Shown here: piece after piece, positions 47,221 to 54,013 of the stretch
How positions within the stretch are numbered: the first letter of the stretch is position 1
Layout of the letters: every line of letters starts with the position of its first letter
NCBI RefSeq assembly: GCF_900156335.1
Contig: NZ_FTMZ01000029.1
Location: 1 to 54,013, forward strand
Source of the DNA: Sphaerotilus natans
GTDB taxonomy: Bacteria > Pseudomonadota > Gammaproteobacteria > Burkholderiales > Burkholderiaceae_C
Length of the DNA stretch: 54,013 nucleotides
Direction of reading: 5' to 3'
The notes under the pieces: generated by a model
What the model was told of the DNA's origin: nothing
The model's input: the letters and a program-made list of their open reading frames with translations, nothing else
Database searches by the model: none
Position numbers and translations under genes: made by a program

Positions 47221-48651
47221 TCAGATGATCCAGTCGCTGCCGGCCTGGACCGGCAGCACCAGGGTGAAGGTGGCACCGGTGCCCGGACCGTCGCTGTGCG
47301 CCTGCAGATCACCCCCCATCTCGCGGGCGGCAACGATGCAGCTGTGAAGGCCGAAGCCATGACCGCGCGTGCGAGTGGTGAAGCCATGCGCGAAGATGCG
47401 CTCGAGATGCTCGGATCGGATGCCGTCGCCCTCGTCCCGTACGCTCAGCCGCAGCGTGTCTCCTGATGCCCCCAGGCTGGCGGCGATCTGCAGCCGGTGG
47501 CCGAAGGCGCCCTCGGCATCCATGGCCTGCTTGGCGTTGCCGATCAGGTTGATCAGGATCTGCAAGACCCGGTGACGGTCCAGCGGCAGCGGCGGCAACG
47601 CCGGCAGGTCCCGCTCGACCACCACCTGATGGCGTGACAGCGCCCCGGCATTCATCCGCAGCGCATCCTCCACCAGCGCGCTCACCTCCGTCAGCGCGAC
47701 CATGCCGGTGCTGCCCGCATAGCTCTGCTGGGTGGCGACGATGTCCTTCAGGTGCTCGATGCTGCGGCCCATCTGCTCCATCTCGTCGAGGACCATGCGC
47801 TGCTCGGCCTCGAGCACCTGCGCGAGCTTGCCGAGGTAGCCCGGCAGCATCCTGCCTTTCGGGTCTTCGCTCATGAATCGGCCCAGGTCGGCCTCGTTGC
47901 GGGCCAGCATCTCGACCGTGCGGCCCAGGCCGGACAGCTTGGACTGCCGCAGCTGCTGGCAGATCATGCCGGCCGAGACATTGACGCTGTTGAGCACGTT
48001 GCCGACGTTGTGCAGCACGTTGGTGGCGATCTCGGCCATGCCGGCGGCCCGCGCGCTGTCCACCAGCTGGGCCTGCGCCTGGCGCAGCTCGGCGGTGCGC
48101 TGCTCGACGCGCTGCTCGAGCTCGCCATGCAGCGTGCTGAGCCGGGCGTTGGCCTCCTGCAGCTCGGCGGTGCGCCGCGCCACCCGCGCCTCCAGCTCGG
48201 TGTTGAGCCGGCGCACTTCCTGCTCGGCCCGCTCGCGCTCGGCGATCTGGTCACGCAGGTCGCGATGCACCGCCTCCCACTGCGCCGGCCCGGGCAGCGC
48301 CACCGCCTTGGGCACCAGCGGCACCAGCGCCACCGCAGTCCCGACCGAGGCTGCGGCCGTCACCGCCTTGACCATGCCGGCGGCCAGATAGTCCGGAAAC
48401 CACAGCGTCCACAGCGCCATCGCGTGGGTGGCGCCACAGGCCAGGATGAAGACCCCGAACAGCACGAACATCCAGCTGAACTGCAGATCCTTGCGCCGAC
48501 GCACCAGCACCATCAGCGTCACCGGAATGGTCGCGTACGACAGCACCGTCAGGGTGTCGGAGATGATGTGCAGCCACATCAGCCTCGGCTCCCAGGACAG
48601 GCAGAAGCCGTGCGGCATCAGCTCGACCAGCGAGCCGCTCCAGATCGACAT
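47221..48651 (-). CDS. membrane histidine kinase with ethylene-receptor-like sensor domain
   Basis: This 476-residue kinase has three N-terminal membrane helices (about 24-120) that align without gaps to the ethylene-binding domain of plant ETR1. D32, Y39, P43, I69, C72 and H76 match ETR1 D25, Y32, P36, I62, C65 and H69, including the Cys/His copper ligands in ACGATHAMALWT. A long coiled coil (130-200) leads to the H-box TNVLHNVGNVLNS (H214) and an ATPase domain with N-box LINLIGNAKQAMD, DEGDGI and FTTRTRGHGFGLH. It is the first gene of a two-gene unit with the GGDEF regulator. AAGGAG lies eight bases before ATG 48651; a longer frame upstream has no support. Confidence 0.9.
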   Translation of the reverse strand: MSIWSGSLVELMPHGFCLSWEPRLMWLHIISDTLTVLSYATIPVTLMVLVRRRKDLQFSWMFVLFGVFILACGATHAMALWTLWFPDYLAAGMVKAVTAAASVGTAVALVPLVPKAVALPGPAQWEAVHRDLRDQIAERERAEQEVRRLNTELEARVARRTAELQEANARLSTLHGELEQRVEQRTAELRQAQAQLVDSARAAGMAEIATNVLHNVGNVLNSVNVSAGMICQQLRQSKLSGLGRTVEMLARNEADLGRFMSEDPKGRMLPGYLGKLAQVLEAEQRMVLDEMEQMGRSIEHLKDIVATQQSYAGSTGMVALTEVSALVEDALRMNAGALSRHQVVVERDLPALPPLPLDRHRVLQILINLIGNAKQAMDAEGAFGHRLQIAASLGASGDTLRLSVRDEGDGIRSEHLERIFAHGFTTRTRGHGFGLHSCIVAAREMGGDLQAHSDGPGTGATFTLVLPVQAGSDWII

Positions 48652-48784
48652 GGCAGAACTCCTTCCACGCTCGTGCTGCAGCATGCACCGACATGCCGGT
48701 GCCGGATCCCGGGACAATTCCGGATCTGGCATTTCCGTCATGCATATCGGAGCGGCCCGGAAGGCCTTGAGCGTGAAGAAGGAA

Positions 48785-48803
48785 CGGGGGCGTACTGCCC
48801 CCG
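48785..48803 (-). terminator. hairpin downstream of arsA
   Basis: CGGGGGC (48785-48791) pairs with GCCCCCG (48797-48803) around a five-base loop, just beyond the arsA stop. On the minus strand it is followed by a pyrimidine-rich TTCCTTCTTC. It is a likely terminator of the arsenic operon, separating it from the kinase gene. Confidence 0.55.
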
Positions 48804-48816
48804 CCTCCCCGGTCTT

Positions 48817-50574
48817 TCAGCGGCTGGCCAGCTCGCGCAGCGCCCGCGCGCCCACCGGCGCCCGGGCCTGCCAGGCCAGCAGCGCGCAGCGCCGGGCGTC
48901 GCGGGTCATCACCTGCTGCACCCAGGGGCGCTCGCAGCGGCCCCGCTCGGCCAGCATCGGGTCGGTGGTGCCACTGGCCAGCAGACTCTGCTCGATGACC
49001 CAGGCGAAAGGCTCGATGCCGGCGCGGCGCAGGTCGTCCTGCAGCCGTTCGGCCTCGTGCACCGGCGTGGCCTCGGCCAGCGTGACGATCATCACTCGGG
49101 TGAAGGCGGGATCACGCAGGCGCGGCAGCAGCTTCACCACCGCCTCGGGCAGATCGCCGCGGGTGCGGCCGACCTCGCGGTGATAGGCCTCGGCCGAGTC
49201 CATCAGCAGCACGGTGTGACCGGTCGGCGCGGTGTCGAGCACCACGAAGCCGTCCACCGCCTGCGCCACCGTCGCGGCGAAGGCACGGAAGACGGCGATC
49301 TCCTCGGTGCAGGGCGAGCGCAGGTCTTCTTCCAGCATCGCGCGCGCCGAGGGGTCGAGCCCCGCGCCGGCGCGCGCGAGCACCTCGTCGCGGTGGCGCG
49401 CGACCTCGGCGGCCGGGTCGATGCGCTGCACCGTCAGGCCCGGCACCGCCTCGTCCAGCGACCAGGCCAGGTGCGCGGCCGGATCGGTGGTCGACAGCAG
49501 CACCCGGTGACCACGCGCGGCCAGCTCGACCGCCACCGCCGCGGCCACCGTAGTCTTGCCCACGCCGCCCTTGCCCATGGTCATCACTAGGCCATGGCCG
49601 GCACGCTCGATGTCGTCGACCAGCGGCGCCAGCCCGGGGGGCAGCGCGAGGGCCGGCATTTCCGGCGCGGTCGATGCGGTCGAGTCCGACGGACGGGGCA
49701 CCGGATGCAGCAGCGCACGCAGCGCCTCCAGCCCGACCAGCCCGCGGGCGATGAAGCCGGTGCAGCTGCGCGGCAGCGTTGCCAGGGCAGCCGGCATGGC
49801 GGCGAGCGCATCCCGATGGCGCCGTGCCATCGCCTGCGCCACAGGATCCTCCGAAGGGGCATCGAACAGGCCATTGATCGCCAGCACCTGGTTGGCCACG
49901 CCCAGCTCGGCCAGCTCGTGGCGGCTGCGCTCGGCCTCGCGCAGCGCGGCCACCTCGGGCCGGGCCACCAGCACGACGGTGGTCACCGCCGCATCGGTCA
50001 GCGCCGCGACCGCGCCGGCGTAGATCGCCCGGTTGTGCTCCAGCCCGGCCAGCGGCCCCAGGCAGGAGGTGCCGGTGGTGTTGGTCGACAGGAACTCGCT
50101 CCAGGCCGAGGGCAGCGTCAGCAGCCGCAGCGTGTGGCCGGTCGGCGCGGTGTCGAACACCACATGGTCGAAGTCGCCGGCCACGCCGGAGCCGGCCAGC
50201 AGCGCCGCAAAGGCGTCGAAGGCGGCGATCTCGACGGTGCAGCCGCCTGAGAACTGCTCCTCCATGCTGCGGATCGCCGCCTCGGGCAGCAGGCCGCGGT
50301 AGGGGCCGACCATGCGCTCGCGGTAGGCGGCGGCCGCCGCTTCCGGGTCGATGTTCAGCGCCGACAGGCCCGGCACGCCCGCCACCGGGGTGGGCACGTC
50401 CGACAGCCGCGTCTCCAGCACCTCGTCGAGGTTGGAGGCCGGGTCGGTGCTGACCAGCAGCACGCGCCGGCCCGCCTCGGCCAGCTGCACCGCGCAGGCC
50501 GAGGCCAGCGAGGTCTTGCCCACGCCGCCCTTGCCGGTGAAGAAGAGATGGCGGGTGTGCAGATCGGGCAGCAT
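48817..50574 (-). CDS. arsA: ArsA arsenite-stimulated ATPase
   Basis: This 585-residue duplicated ATPase is of the ArsA type. Each half has a deviant Walker A (FFTGKGGVGKTS at 11-22; MTMGKGGVGKTT at 331-342) and the DTAPTGHT signature. The metalloid-sensing cysteines are all present at C112 (GGCTVEI), C171 (TSCLGPL) and C422 (SPCTEEI), almost the same positions as in plasmid R773 ArsA. The two halves are joined by a Pro/Ser-rich linker near 292-312. It normally energises the ArsB pump, but no arsB or acr3 gene is in this operon. ATG 50574 follows the arsD stop by 14 bases. Confidence 0.94.
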   Translation of the reverse strand: MLPDLHTRHLFFTGKGGVGKTSLASACAVQLAEAGRRVLLVSTDPASNLDEVLETRLSDVPTPVAGVPGLSALNIDPEAAAAAYRERMVGPYRGLLPEAAIRSMEEQFSGGCTVEIAAFDAFAALLAGSGVAGDFDHVVFDTAPTGHTLRLLTLPSAWSEFLSTNTTGTSCLGPLAGLEHNRAIYAGAVAALTDAAVTTVVLVARPEVAALREAERSRHELAELGVANQVLAINGLFDAPSEDPVAQAMARRHRDALAAMPAALATLPRSCTGFIARGLVGLEALRALLHPVPRPSDSTASTAPEMPALALPPGLAPLVDDIERAGHGLVMTMGKGGVGKTTVAAAVAVELAARGHRVLLSTTDPAAHLAWSLDEAVPGLTVQRIDPAAEVARHRDEVLARAGAGLDPSARAMLEEDLRSPCTEEIAVFRAFAATVAQAVDGFVVLDTAPTGHTVLLMDSAEAYHREVGRTRGDLPEAVVKLLPRLRDPAFTRVMIVTLAEATPVHEAERLQDDLRRAGIEPFAWVIEQSLLASGTTDPMLAERGRCERPWVQQVMTRDARRCALLAWQARAPVGARALRELASR

Positions 50575-50588
50575 GGCAGCTGTCCCGC

Positions 50589-50966
50589 TCAGCAGCACTG
50601 GCCCGGTGCGCAGCCGCAATCGCCGCCGCTGCCGAGCTTGATGCGCGGCTTGGCCGCCAGCGCCGCGGCGCGGGCGATGCGCTGCTGCATCTGCGCCAGC
50701 GTCGGGTACAGGCCCGTCGAGAGGATCAGGCCGTCGAGCATCACCACCGGCAGCCGGTCCATGCCGGCCTCCATCTCGCGCAGCACCAGCGGCTGCGCGG
50801 TGAAGGCCGCCGCATCATGGCTCAGGCTGTGACGGCTGACCGTCACGCCGCTGGCCTCCAGCGCCTGCAGGTCGGCGTTGAACTGCACCAGCACCGGGTC
50901 GACCTCGATGCCGCACACGCCGGTGGGGCAGCACATCGCGGGCTCGAAAACTTCCAGTCGGCTCAT
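50589..50966 (-). CDS. arsD: ArsD arsenic metallochaperone
   Basis: This 125-residue thioredoxin-fold chaperone delivers arsenite to ArsA. With ATG 50966 the conserved cysteines fall exactly at C12, C13 and C18 (AMCCPTGVC), as in known ArsD; AAGGA eight bases upstream supports this start over the ATG at 50975. The C-terminus ends GDCGCAPGQCC, giving extra Cys pairs, also common in ArsD. It lies between the aquaporin and arsA genes. Confidence 0.93.
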   Translation of the reverse strand: MSRLEVFEPAMCCPTGVCGIEVDPVLVQFNADLQALEASGVTVSRHSLSHDAAAFTAQPLVLREMEAGMDRLPVVMLDGLILSTGLYPTLAQMQQRIARAAALAAKPRIKLGSGGDCGCAPGQCC

Positions 50967-51058
50967 CGCGTTCATCCTTTTCAGTCAGTGGGGACATGCC
51001 CCAAGGGGTTCTTCAGGGCCATGTTCGCGCCTGACAGCCCACAGGGCATTGATCATGC

Positions 51059-51718
51059 TCAATCTGGCCGGCCCAGCGCACGGTGCAGCAGCAGGCCCAG
51101 GCCGGCGCCGGCCAGCTCGGCCAGCATGAAGGCCGGCGCGCTGGCCGGGGCGATGCCGGCAAAGCTGTCGCTGAACATGCGCCCGAAGGCCGCCGCCGGA
51201 TTGGCGAAGGAGGTCGAGGCGGTGAACCAGTAGGCCGCGCCGATGTAGACCGCCACCATCGCCGCGACCCGCGCCGGCGGCGCGCGCAGGATCACCAGCA
51301 GCAGCCCGGCGGTGGCCACGAGCTCGGCGATCCACTGGCCGGTGCCGGTGCGCAGCTTGGCCGAGACCTGCAGCAGCGGCAGGTCGAACATCGCATGCGC
51401 CAGCACCGCGCCCAGCGCCGCGCCGATCAGCTGCGCCGGCACATAGCCCAGCAGCCGCGCCCAGGGCAGCTCGCCGCGCAGCGCCATCGTCAGCGAGACC
51501 GCCGGGTTGAAGTGCGCGCCGCTGACCGGCCCGAAGACCTCGATCAGCACATACAGGCCGCCGACGGTGGCCAGCGTGTTGGCCAGCAGTGCCACCGCGA
51601 CGTTGCCGCCGGACAGCCGCTCGGCCATGACGCCTGATCCGATGACCACCGCCAGCAGCAGCGCGGTGCCCAGCATCTCGCCCAGCAGGCGCCGGGCGGT
51701 CGAGACAGGAGCGTTCAT
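51059..51718 (-). CDS. aqpS: aquaporin/aquaglyceroporin of an arsenic operon
   Basis: This 219-residue six-helix channel is of the MIP family. The two NPA boxes are intact at 71-73 (AHFNPAVSL) and 173-175 (SFANPAAAFGR). In arsenic operons of Sinorhizobium such a channel (AqpS) lets arsenite formed by ArsC flow out. It stands here where an efflux pump would be expected, 16 bases after arsC and 92 bases before arsD. The pore-selectivity residues were not modelled, so arsenite conductance is inferred from the operon. Confidence 0.88.
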   Translation of the reverse strand: MNAPVSTARRLLGEMLGTALLLAVVIGSGVMAERLSGGNVAVALLANTLATVGGLYVLIEVFGPVSGAHFNPAVSLTMALRGELPWARLLGYVPAQLIGAALGAVLAHAMFDLPLLQVSAKLRTGTGQWIAELVATAGLLLVILRAPPARVAAMVAVYIGAAYWFTASTSFANPAAAFGRMFSDSFAGIAPASAPAFMLAELAGAGLGLLLHRALGRPD

Positions 51719-51734
51719 CGCGTGCCCGCCCGGA

Positions 51735-52223
51735 TCAGCTGCGCCAGATGGTGTCGAGCGCCGCCTGCAGCGCTGCGTTGTCCATCGTCTCCAGCGGCAG
51801 CTGCAGCAGCTGCAGCATCCGGTAGCCGATGGCCTGGCGGGTCAGCTCGAAGGCCTGCGCCTTCTGGTCCTCGGGCGCGTTGGAGGGGTCGGGGTAGCCC
51901 CAGTGGATCTTGACCGGGCTGCCGGGCCAGTACGGGCAGGTCTCGGCGGCGGCGCTGTCGCAGACGGTGATGACGATGCGCATCTCCGGCGCGCCCGGCG
52001 CGGCGAACTCGTCCCAGGACTTGCTGCGGGTGCCGGCGGTGTCGATGCCGGCGGCCTCCAGCACCTGCAGCGCGTGGGGGTTGATGCGGCCGCTCGGGCT
52101 GCTGCCGGCGCTGTGCGCGCGCACGTCGCGGCCGAGCTGGCGCGCCCAGTGGTTGAGCATGGCCTCGGACAGCACGCTGCGGGCCGAGTTGTGGGTGCAG
52201 AGGATCAGGACGTGGGTGGTCAT
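51735..52223 (-). CDS. arsC: arsenate reductase, low-molecular-weight phosphatase type
   Basis: This 162-residue ArsC resembles low-molecular-weight protein tyrosine phosphatases. The P-loop is LCTHNSARS with nucleophile C9 and R15. Further cysteines C88 and C96 in TVCDSAAAETCPYWPG are the resolving pair used by thioredoxin-linked ArsC. It reduces arsenate to arsenite, the substrate of the downstream channel and ATPase. ATG 52223 overlaps the arsR stop as ATGA. Confidence 0.93.
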   Translation of the reverse strand: MTTHVLILCTHNSARSVLSEAMLNHWARQLGRDVRAHSAGSSPSGRINPHALQVLEAAGIDTAGTRSKSWDEFAAPGAPEMRIVITVCDSAAAETCPYWPGSPVKIHWGYPDPSNAPEDQKAQAFELTRQAIGYRMLQLLQLPLETMDNAALQAALDTIWRS

Positions 52224-52579
52224 GGGGTGGGATCGGCGCAGGTGCCGACAGAGCAGTCGCAGGAAAGATCGCCCGCCGGCGTCAGCCCGCAAGGCTGGCC
52301 GGCGCAGCAGTTGGCAGTCAGGAAGGCGAGCAGCGTGTTCATGCGCACGAAGTCGGCGCGGTAGATCAGATGGCGCCCGTCGCGGGTGCAGCCGATCAGG
52401 CCGGCGTGCAGCATCTCCTTCAGGTGGAAGGACAGCGTGGCCGCGGGCAGGCCGAGCTGCTCGGCCAGCACGCCCGGCGTCAGTCCCTCGGGTCCGGCGA
52501 CGACCAGGGCCCGGAAGGCCCGCAGGCGGTGGGGCTGGGCCAGCGCGGCCAGCAGGCGAACGACTTCTTCATCTTCCAT
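52220..52579 (-). CDS. arsR: ArsR-family metalloregulator
   Basis: This 119-residue ArsR/SmtB repressor has the helix-turn-helix GVLAEQLGLPAATLSFHLKEMLHAGLI and the wing CTRDGRHLIYRAD. Candidate arsenite-binding cysteines are in the C-terminal part (ANCCAGQPCG, with more Cys in SCDCSVGTC), not in the recognition helix as in R773 ArsR. It is the first gene of the ars operon, coupled to arsC, and likely represses it through the inverted repeat just upstream. Confidence 0.92.
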   Translation of the reverse strand: MEDEEVVRLLAALAQPHRLRAFRALVVAGPEGLTPGVLAEQLGLPAATLSFHLKEMLHAGLIGCTRDGRHLIYRADFVRMNTLLAFLTANCCAGQPCGLTPAGDLSCDCSVGTCADPTP

Positions 52580-52580
52580 G

Positions 52581-52611
52581 ATTCCATTATGGTGGAAATA
52601 TTTGAAGGAAT
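52581..52611. promoter_or_regulatory. candidate ArsR operator
   Basis: An AT-rich stretch immediately before the arsR start contains TTCCA-TTATGG-TGGAA (52582-52597) and the wider pair ATTCC (52581-52585) / GGAAT (52607-52611). Its position and symmetry fit an autoregulatory ArsR site. Confidence 0.5.
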
Positions 52612-52650
52612 GATGACAGTATCGCGGCCTGACCGGCCACGGATCGTCAT

Positions 52651-53565
52651 TCACCTTGTCTGGGCACTGGGCTGCAGCCGCATGGTGCCGGGCAGGGGCA
52701 CGGAGCGGCGCAGCACGCCCTCGGCGAGCCAGACGGCCGAGTCCCAGGCGCGGCGGGCGACATAGGGCAGGGGCAGCTGCTGGTAGTCGTCGTTGAAGAC
52801 CTCGAAGCTGTAGTCGCCGCGGTAGCCCATGGCGTCGAGCTGCAGCACCAGCGCGGTGAGCGCGCCGGAATGCACGCCCTCGCCGGGGAAGACCCGGAAG
52901 TGGCGCGCGGTGTCGATGCGCTCCTGCACCGAGCGGGTCTGCTGCCACATGAAGTCCGAGAGCTGCACCAGGTAGATCTTGGCCGGGTCGATGTCGCGCA
53001 GCCGCTCCAGCGCGGTGTCGGTGGCGAAGATGTGGTACGAGTCGATGCCGATGCCCAGGTTGGGGCAGTCGGCCATCTCGACGACCTCCCAGGACTGCGG
53101 GTACTCGTTGATGTGGCGGCCCCAGGACAGCGCCTCGAAGGCGACGCGGATGCCATGCGGCAGGGCCAGCATGGCGAGCTTGCGCAGGTCGGCGGCGATG
53201 CGCTGGGGGTCGGCGCTGGCGTGCACCGAGGTCGAGGAGCAGGCCAGCAGCACCTTGGCGCCGAGCTGGCGCGCCATCAGGATCATCTGCTTGGCGATGT
53301 CGATCTTGTAGCCGTGGAGGTGGTCGGAGAGGCCCTCGAAGTCGCGCAGCACCTGGAAGCCGGTGACGCGCAGGCCGCTGTCGCGCACCGCCTGCACGGC
53401 GGCGTCCACCCCGTCGGGGTGGCCGACGAGGTCGCGCGCGGCCAGCATGATCTGGGTGAAGCCGGCCTCGCGCACCGCGCGCAGCTTGGCCTCCAGCGGC
53501 CCGGCCAGCGTGATGGTGTCCATGCCGAAGTCGGCGACGTTGCGGGCAATGCGCGTCGGGTCCAT
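52651..53565 (-). CDS. sugar phosphate isomerase/epimerase-like TIM barrel
   Basis: This 304-residue protein is of the xylose-isomerase/AP-endonuclease-2 TIM-barrel family. Metal-site residues are suggested by VAFEALSWGRHINEYPQSWEVV, GIGIDSYHIF and YSFEVFNDDYQQLP. The family includes 3-dehydroshikimate dehydratases (QuiC/AsbF), whose bacterial forms are often fused to an HPPD-like domain; here the neighbouring upstream gene encodes exactly such a domain separately. The ATG at 53565 has GGAGG at good spacing; the ATG at 53571 is only one base from it. It is separated from arsR by 71 bases, the ars promoter region. Confidence 0.8.
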   Translation of the reverse strand: MDPTRIARNVADFGMDTITLAGPLEAKLRAVREAGFTQIMLAARDLVGHPDGVDAAVQAVRDSGLRVTGFQVLRDFEGLSDHLHGYKIDIAKQMILMARQLGAKVLLACSSTSVHASADPQRIAADLRKLAMLALPHGIRVAFEALSWGRHINEYPQSWEVVEMADCPNLGIGIDSYHIFATDTALERLRDIDPAKIYLVQLSDFMWQQTRSVQERIDTARHFRVFPGEGVHSGALTALVLQLDAMGYRGDYSFEVFNDDYQQLPLPYVARRAWDSAVWLAEGVLRRSVPLPGTMRLQPSAQTR

Positions 53566-53578
53566 CGTCATGCCTCCG

Positions 53579-54013
53579 TCAGACCGTTGCCGCTGCAGCC
53601 GCATCGCCGCGCGGGTCGTGCACCAGCTCGAACACCAGCTCGCCCAGCAGCGGCTGCGTCAGCGCGCCGCGGGCGTCGGTGTGCACGCCGTGCGGCTTCT
53701 CGACGAAGCTCACGCCCGCGGCCTTCATCGCCGTGGCCGCCGCCAGCACGTCCGTGCAGCCGAAGGCCACCCGCTGCAGCAGCTCGTCATGCTCGAAGTC
53801 GGCCGCGTCCGGCTCCGGCTCGATCAGCTGCCAGTGGAACTGCCCGCAGGGGCTGGCCAGGATCGCGCCCTTGGTCATCACCCCGAAGCGCTGCTCGGCC
53901 GGCAGCTCGACGAAGCCGAACAGCTCGCCGTAGAACGCGCTCCAGTCCGCCATCCGGTCCAGCCCGATGTACTGCACCACGCCGAACACATGCAGCCCGT
54001 GCTGCGCCGCCGG
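53579..54013 (-). CDS. HPPD-like VOC-domain protein, partial
   Basis: The reading frame is open through the right edge of the window, so only the C-terminal 144 residues are seen. FGVVQYIGLDRMADWSAFYGELFGF resembles the start of the second VOC domain of 4-hydroxyphenylpyruvate dioxygenase or of the HPPD-like half of QuiC; the end LLGELVFELVHDPRG supplies the usual metal-binding Glu. The positions where HPPD has its two His ligands read VQY and QRVAF, so iron binding looks altered. It lies 13 bases upstream of the TIM-barrel gene, and the two probably work together. A GTG at 53989 exists but the frame clearly continues upstream. Confidence 0.65.
   Translation of the reverse strand, partial: PAAQHGLHVFGVVQYIGLDRMADWSAFYGELFGFVELPAEQRFGVMTKGAILASPCGQFHWQLIEPEPDAADFEHDELLQRVAFGCTDVLAAATAMKAAGVSFVEKPHGVHTDARGALTQPLLGELVFELVHDPRGDAAAAATV

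Noticed and set aside
48652-48745. Extended start of the ethylene-type kinase
   Set aside because: The extra Cys/Pro-rich residues do not belong to the sensor family, and AAGGAG sits at ideal spacing before 48651.

Overview
The window is about 54 kb of very GC-rich DNA, apart from an AT-richer block near the left end. Bug-family tripartite-transporter binding proteins, a rhizobium/Burkholderiales-type L-rhamnose operon, many LysR regulators and scattered aromatic-catabolism modules suggest a free-living betaproteobacterium, probably of the Burkholderiales. This is inferred from gene content and composition only. No rRNA, tRNA or CRISPR array was seen.

Layout. (1) 1-3.5 kb: an IS110-family element and two small AT-richer genes, all abutting integron attC-like sequences. 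This looks like a remnant gene-cassette array with no integrase in view. (2) 3.8-14.9 kb: a complete L-rhamnose uptake and catabolism operon (rhaD-rhaI-rhaS-rhaT-rhaP-rhaQ-rhaU-rhaK) on the minus strand, with a divergent LysR gene. (3) 14.9-24.1 kb: a CoA-dependent (aryl) acid cluster with crotonase, thiolase, secreted esterase, metal-dependent hydrolase/decarboxylase, DhbE-like adenylate-forming ligase, SDR and Bug binding protein, with a divergent LysR. (4) 24.1-26.5 kb: a GH3 lipoprotein glycosidase beside a dead IS5-type transposase fragment. (5) 26.5-37.5 kb: a ring hydroxylation and ring-cleavage operon (HbpS-like protein, extradiol dioxygenase, FAH-type hydrolase, FAD monooxygenase, amidohydrolase, MFS permease, esterase, outer-membrane channel) facing two tandem LysR genes, then an AraC regulator. 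(6) 37.6-45.7 kb: a plus-strand set of PhyH dioxygenase, HbpS-like protein, LysR, Bug protein, beta-propeller lactonase, and a 1122-residue fusion of an AcnD-like aconitase with a type-3 solute-binding domain. (7) 45.6-48.7 kb: a two-gene signalling unit, a histidine kinase with a plant-type ethylene-binding membrane domain followed by a REC-PAS-GGDEF protein. (8) 48.8-52.6 kb: an arsenic operon arsR-arsC-aquaporin-arsD-arsA with no ArsB or Acr3 pump. (9) 52.6 kb to the end: a TIM-barrel isomerase/dehydratase-like gene and the C-terminal part of an HPPD-like gene that runs off the window.

The genes most worth attention are the aconitase/solute-binding-protein fusion, the bacterial ethylene-receptor-like kinase paired with a diguanylate cyclase, the cassette remnant with its IS110-family element (candidate guide-RNA region beside the transposase), and the ArsA/ArsD operon whose only channel is an aquaporin. 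Substrates of the aromatic clusters cannot be fixed from sequence alone. Starts were moved from the longest possible reading frame wherever a ribosome-binding site, family length or an overlapping operator argued for a shorter one.
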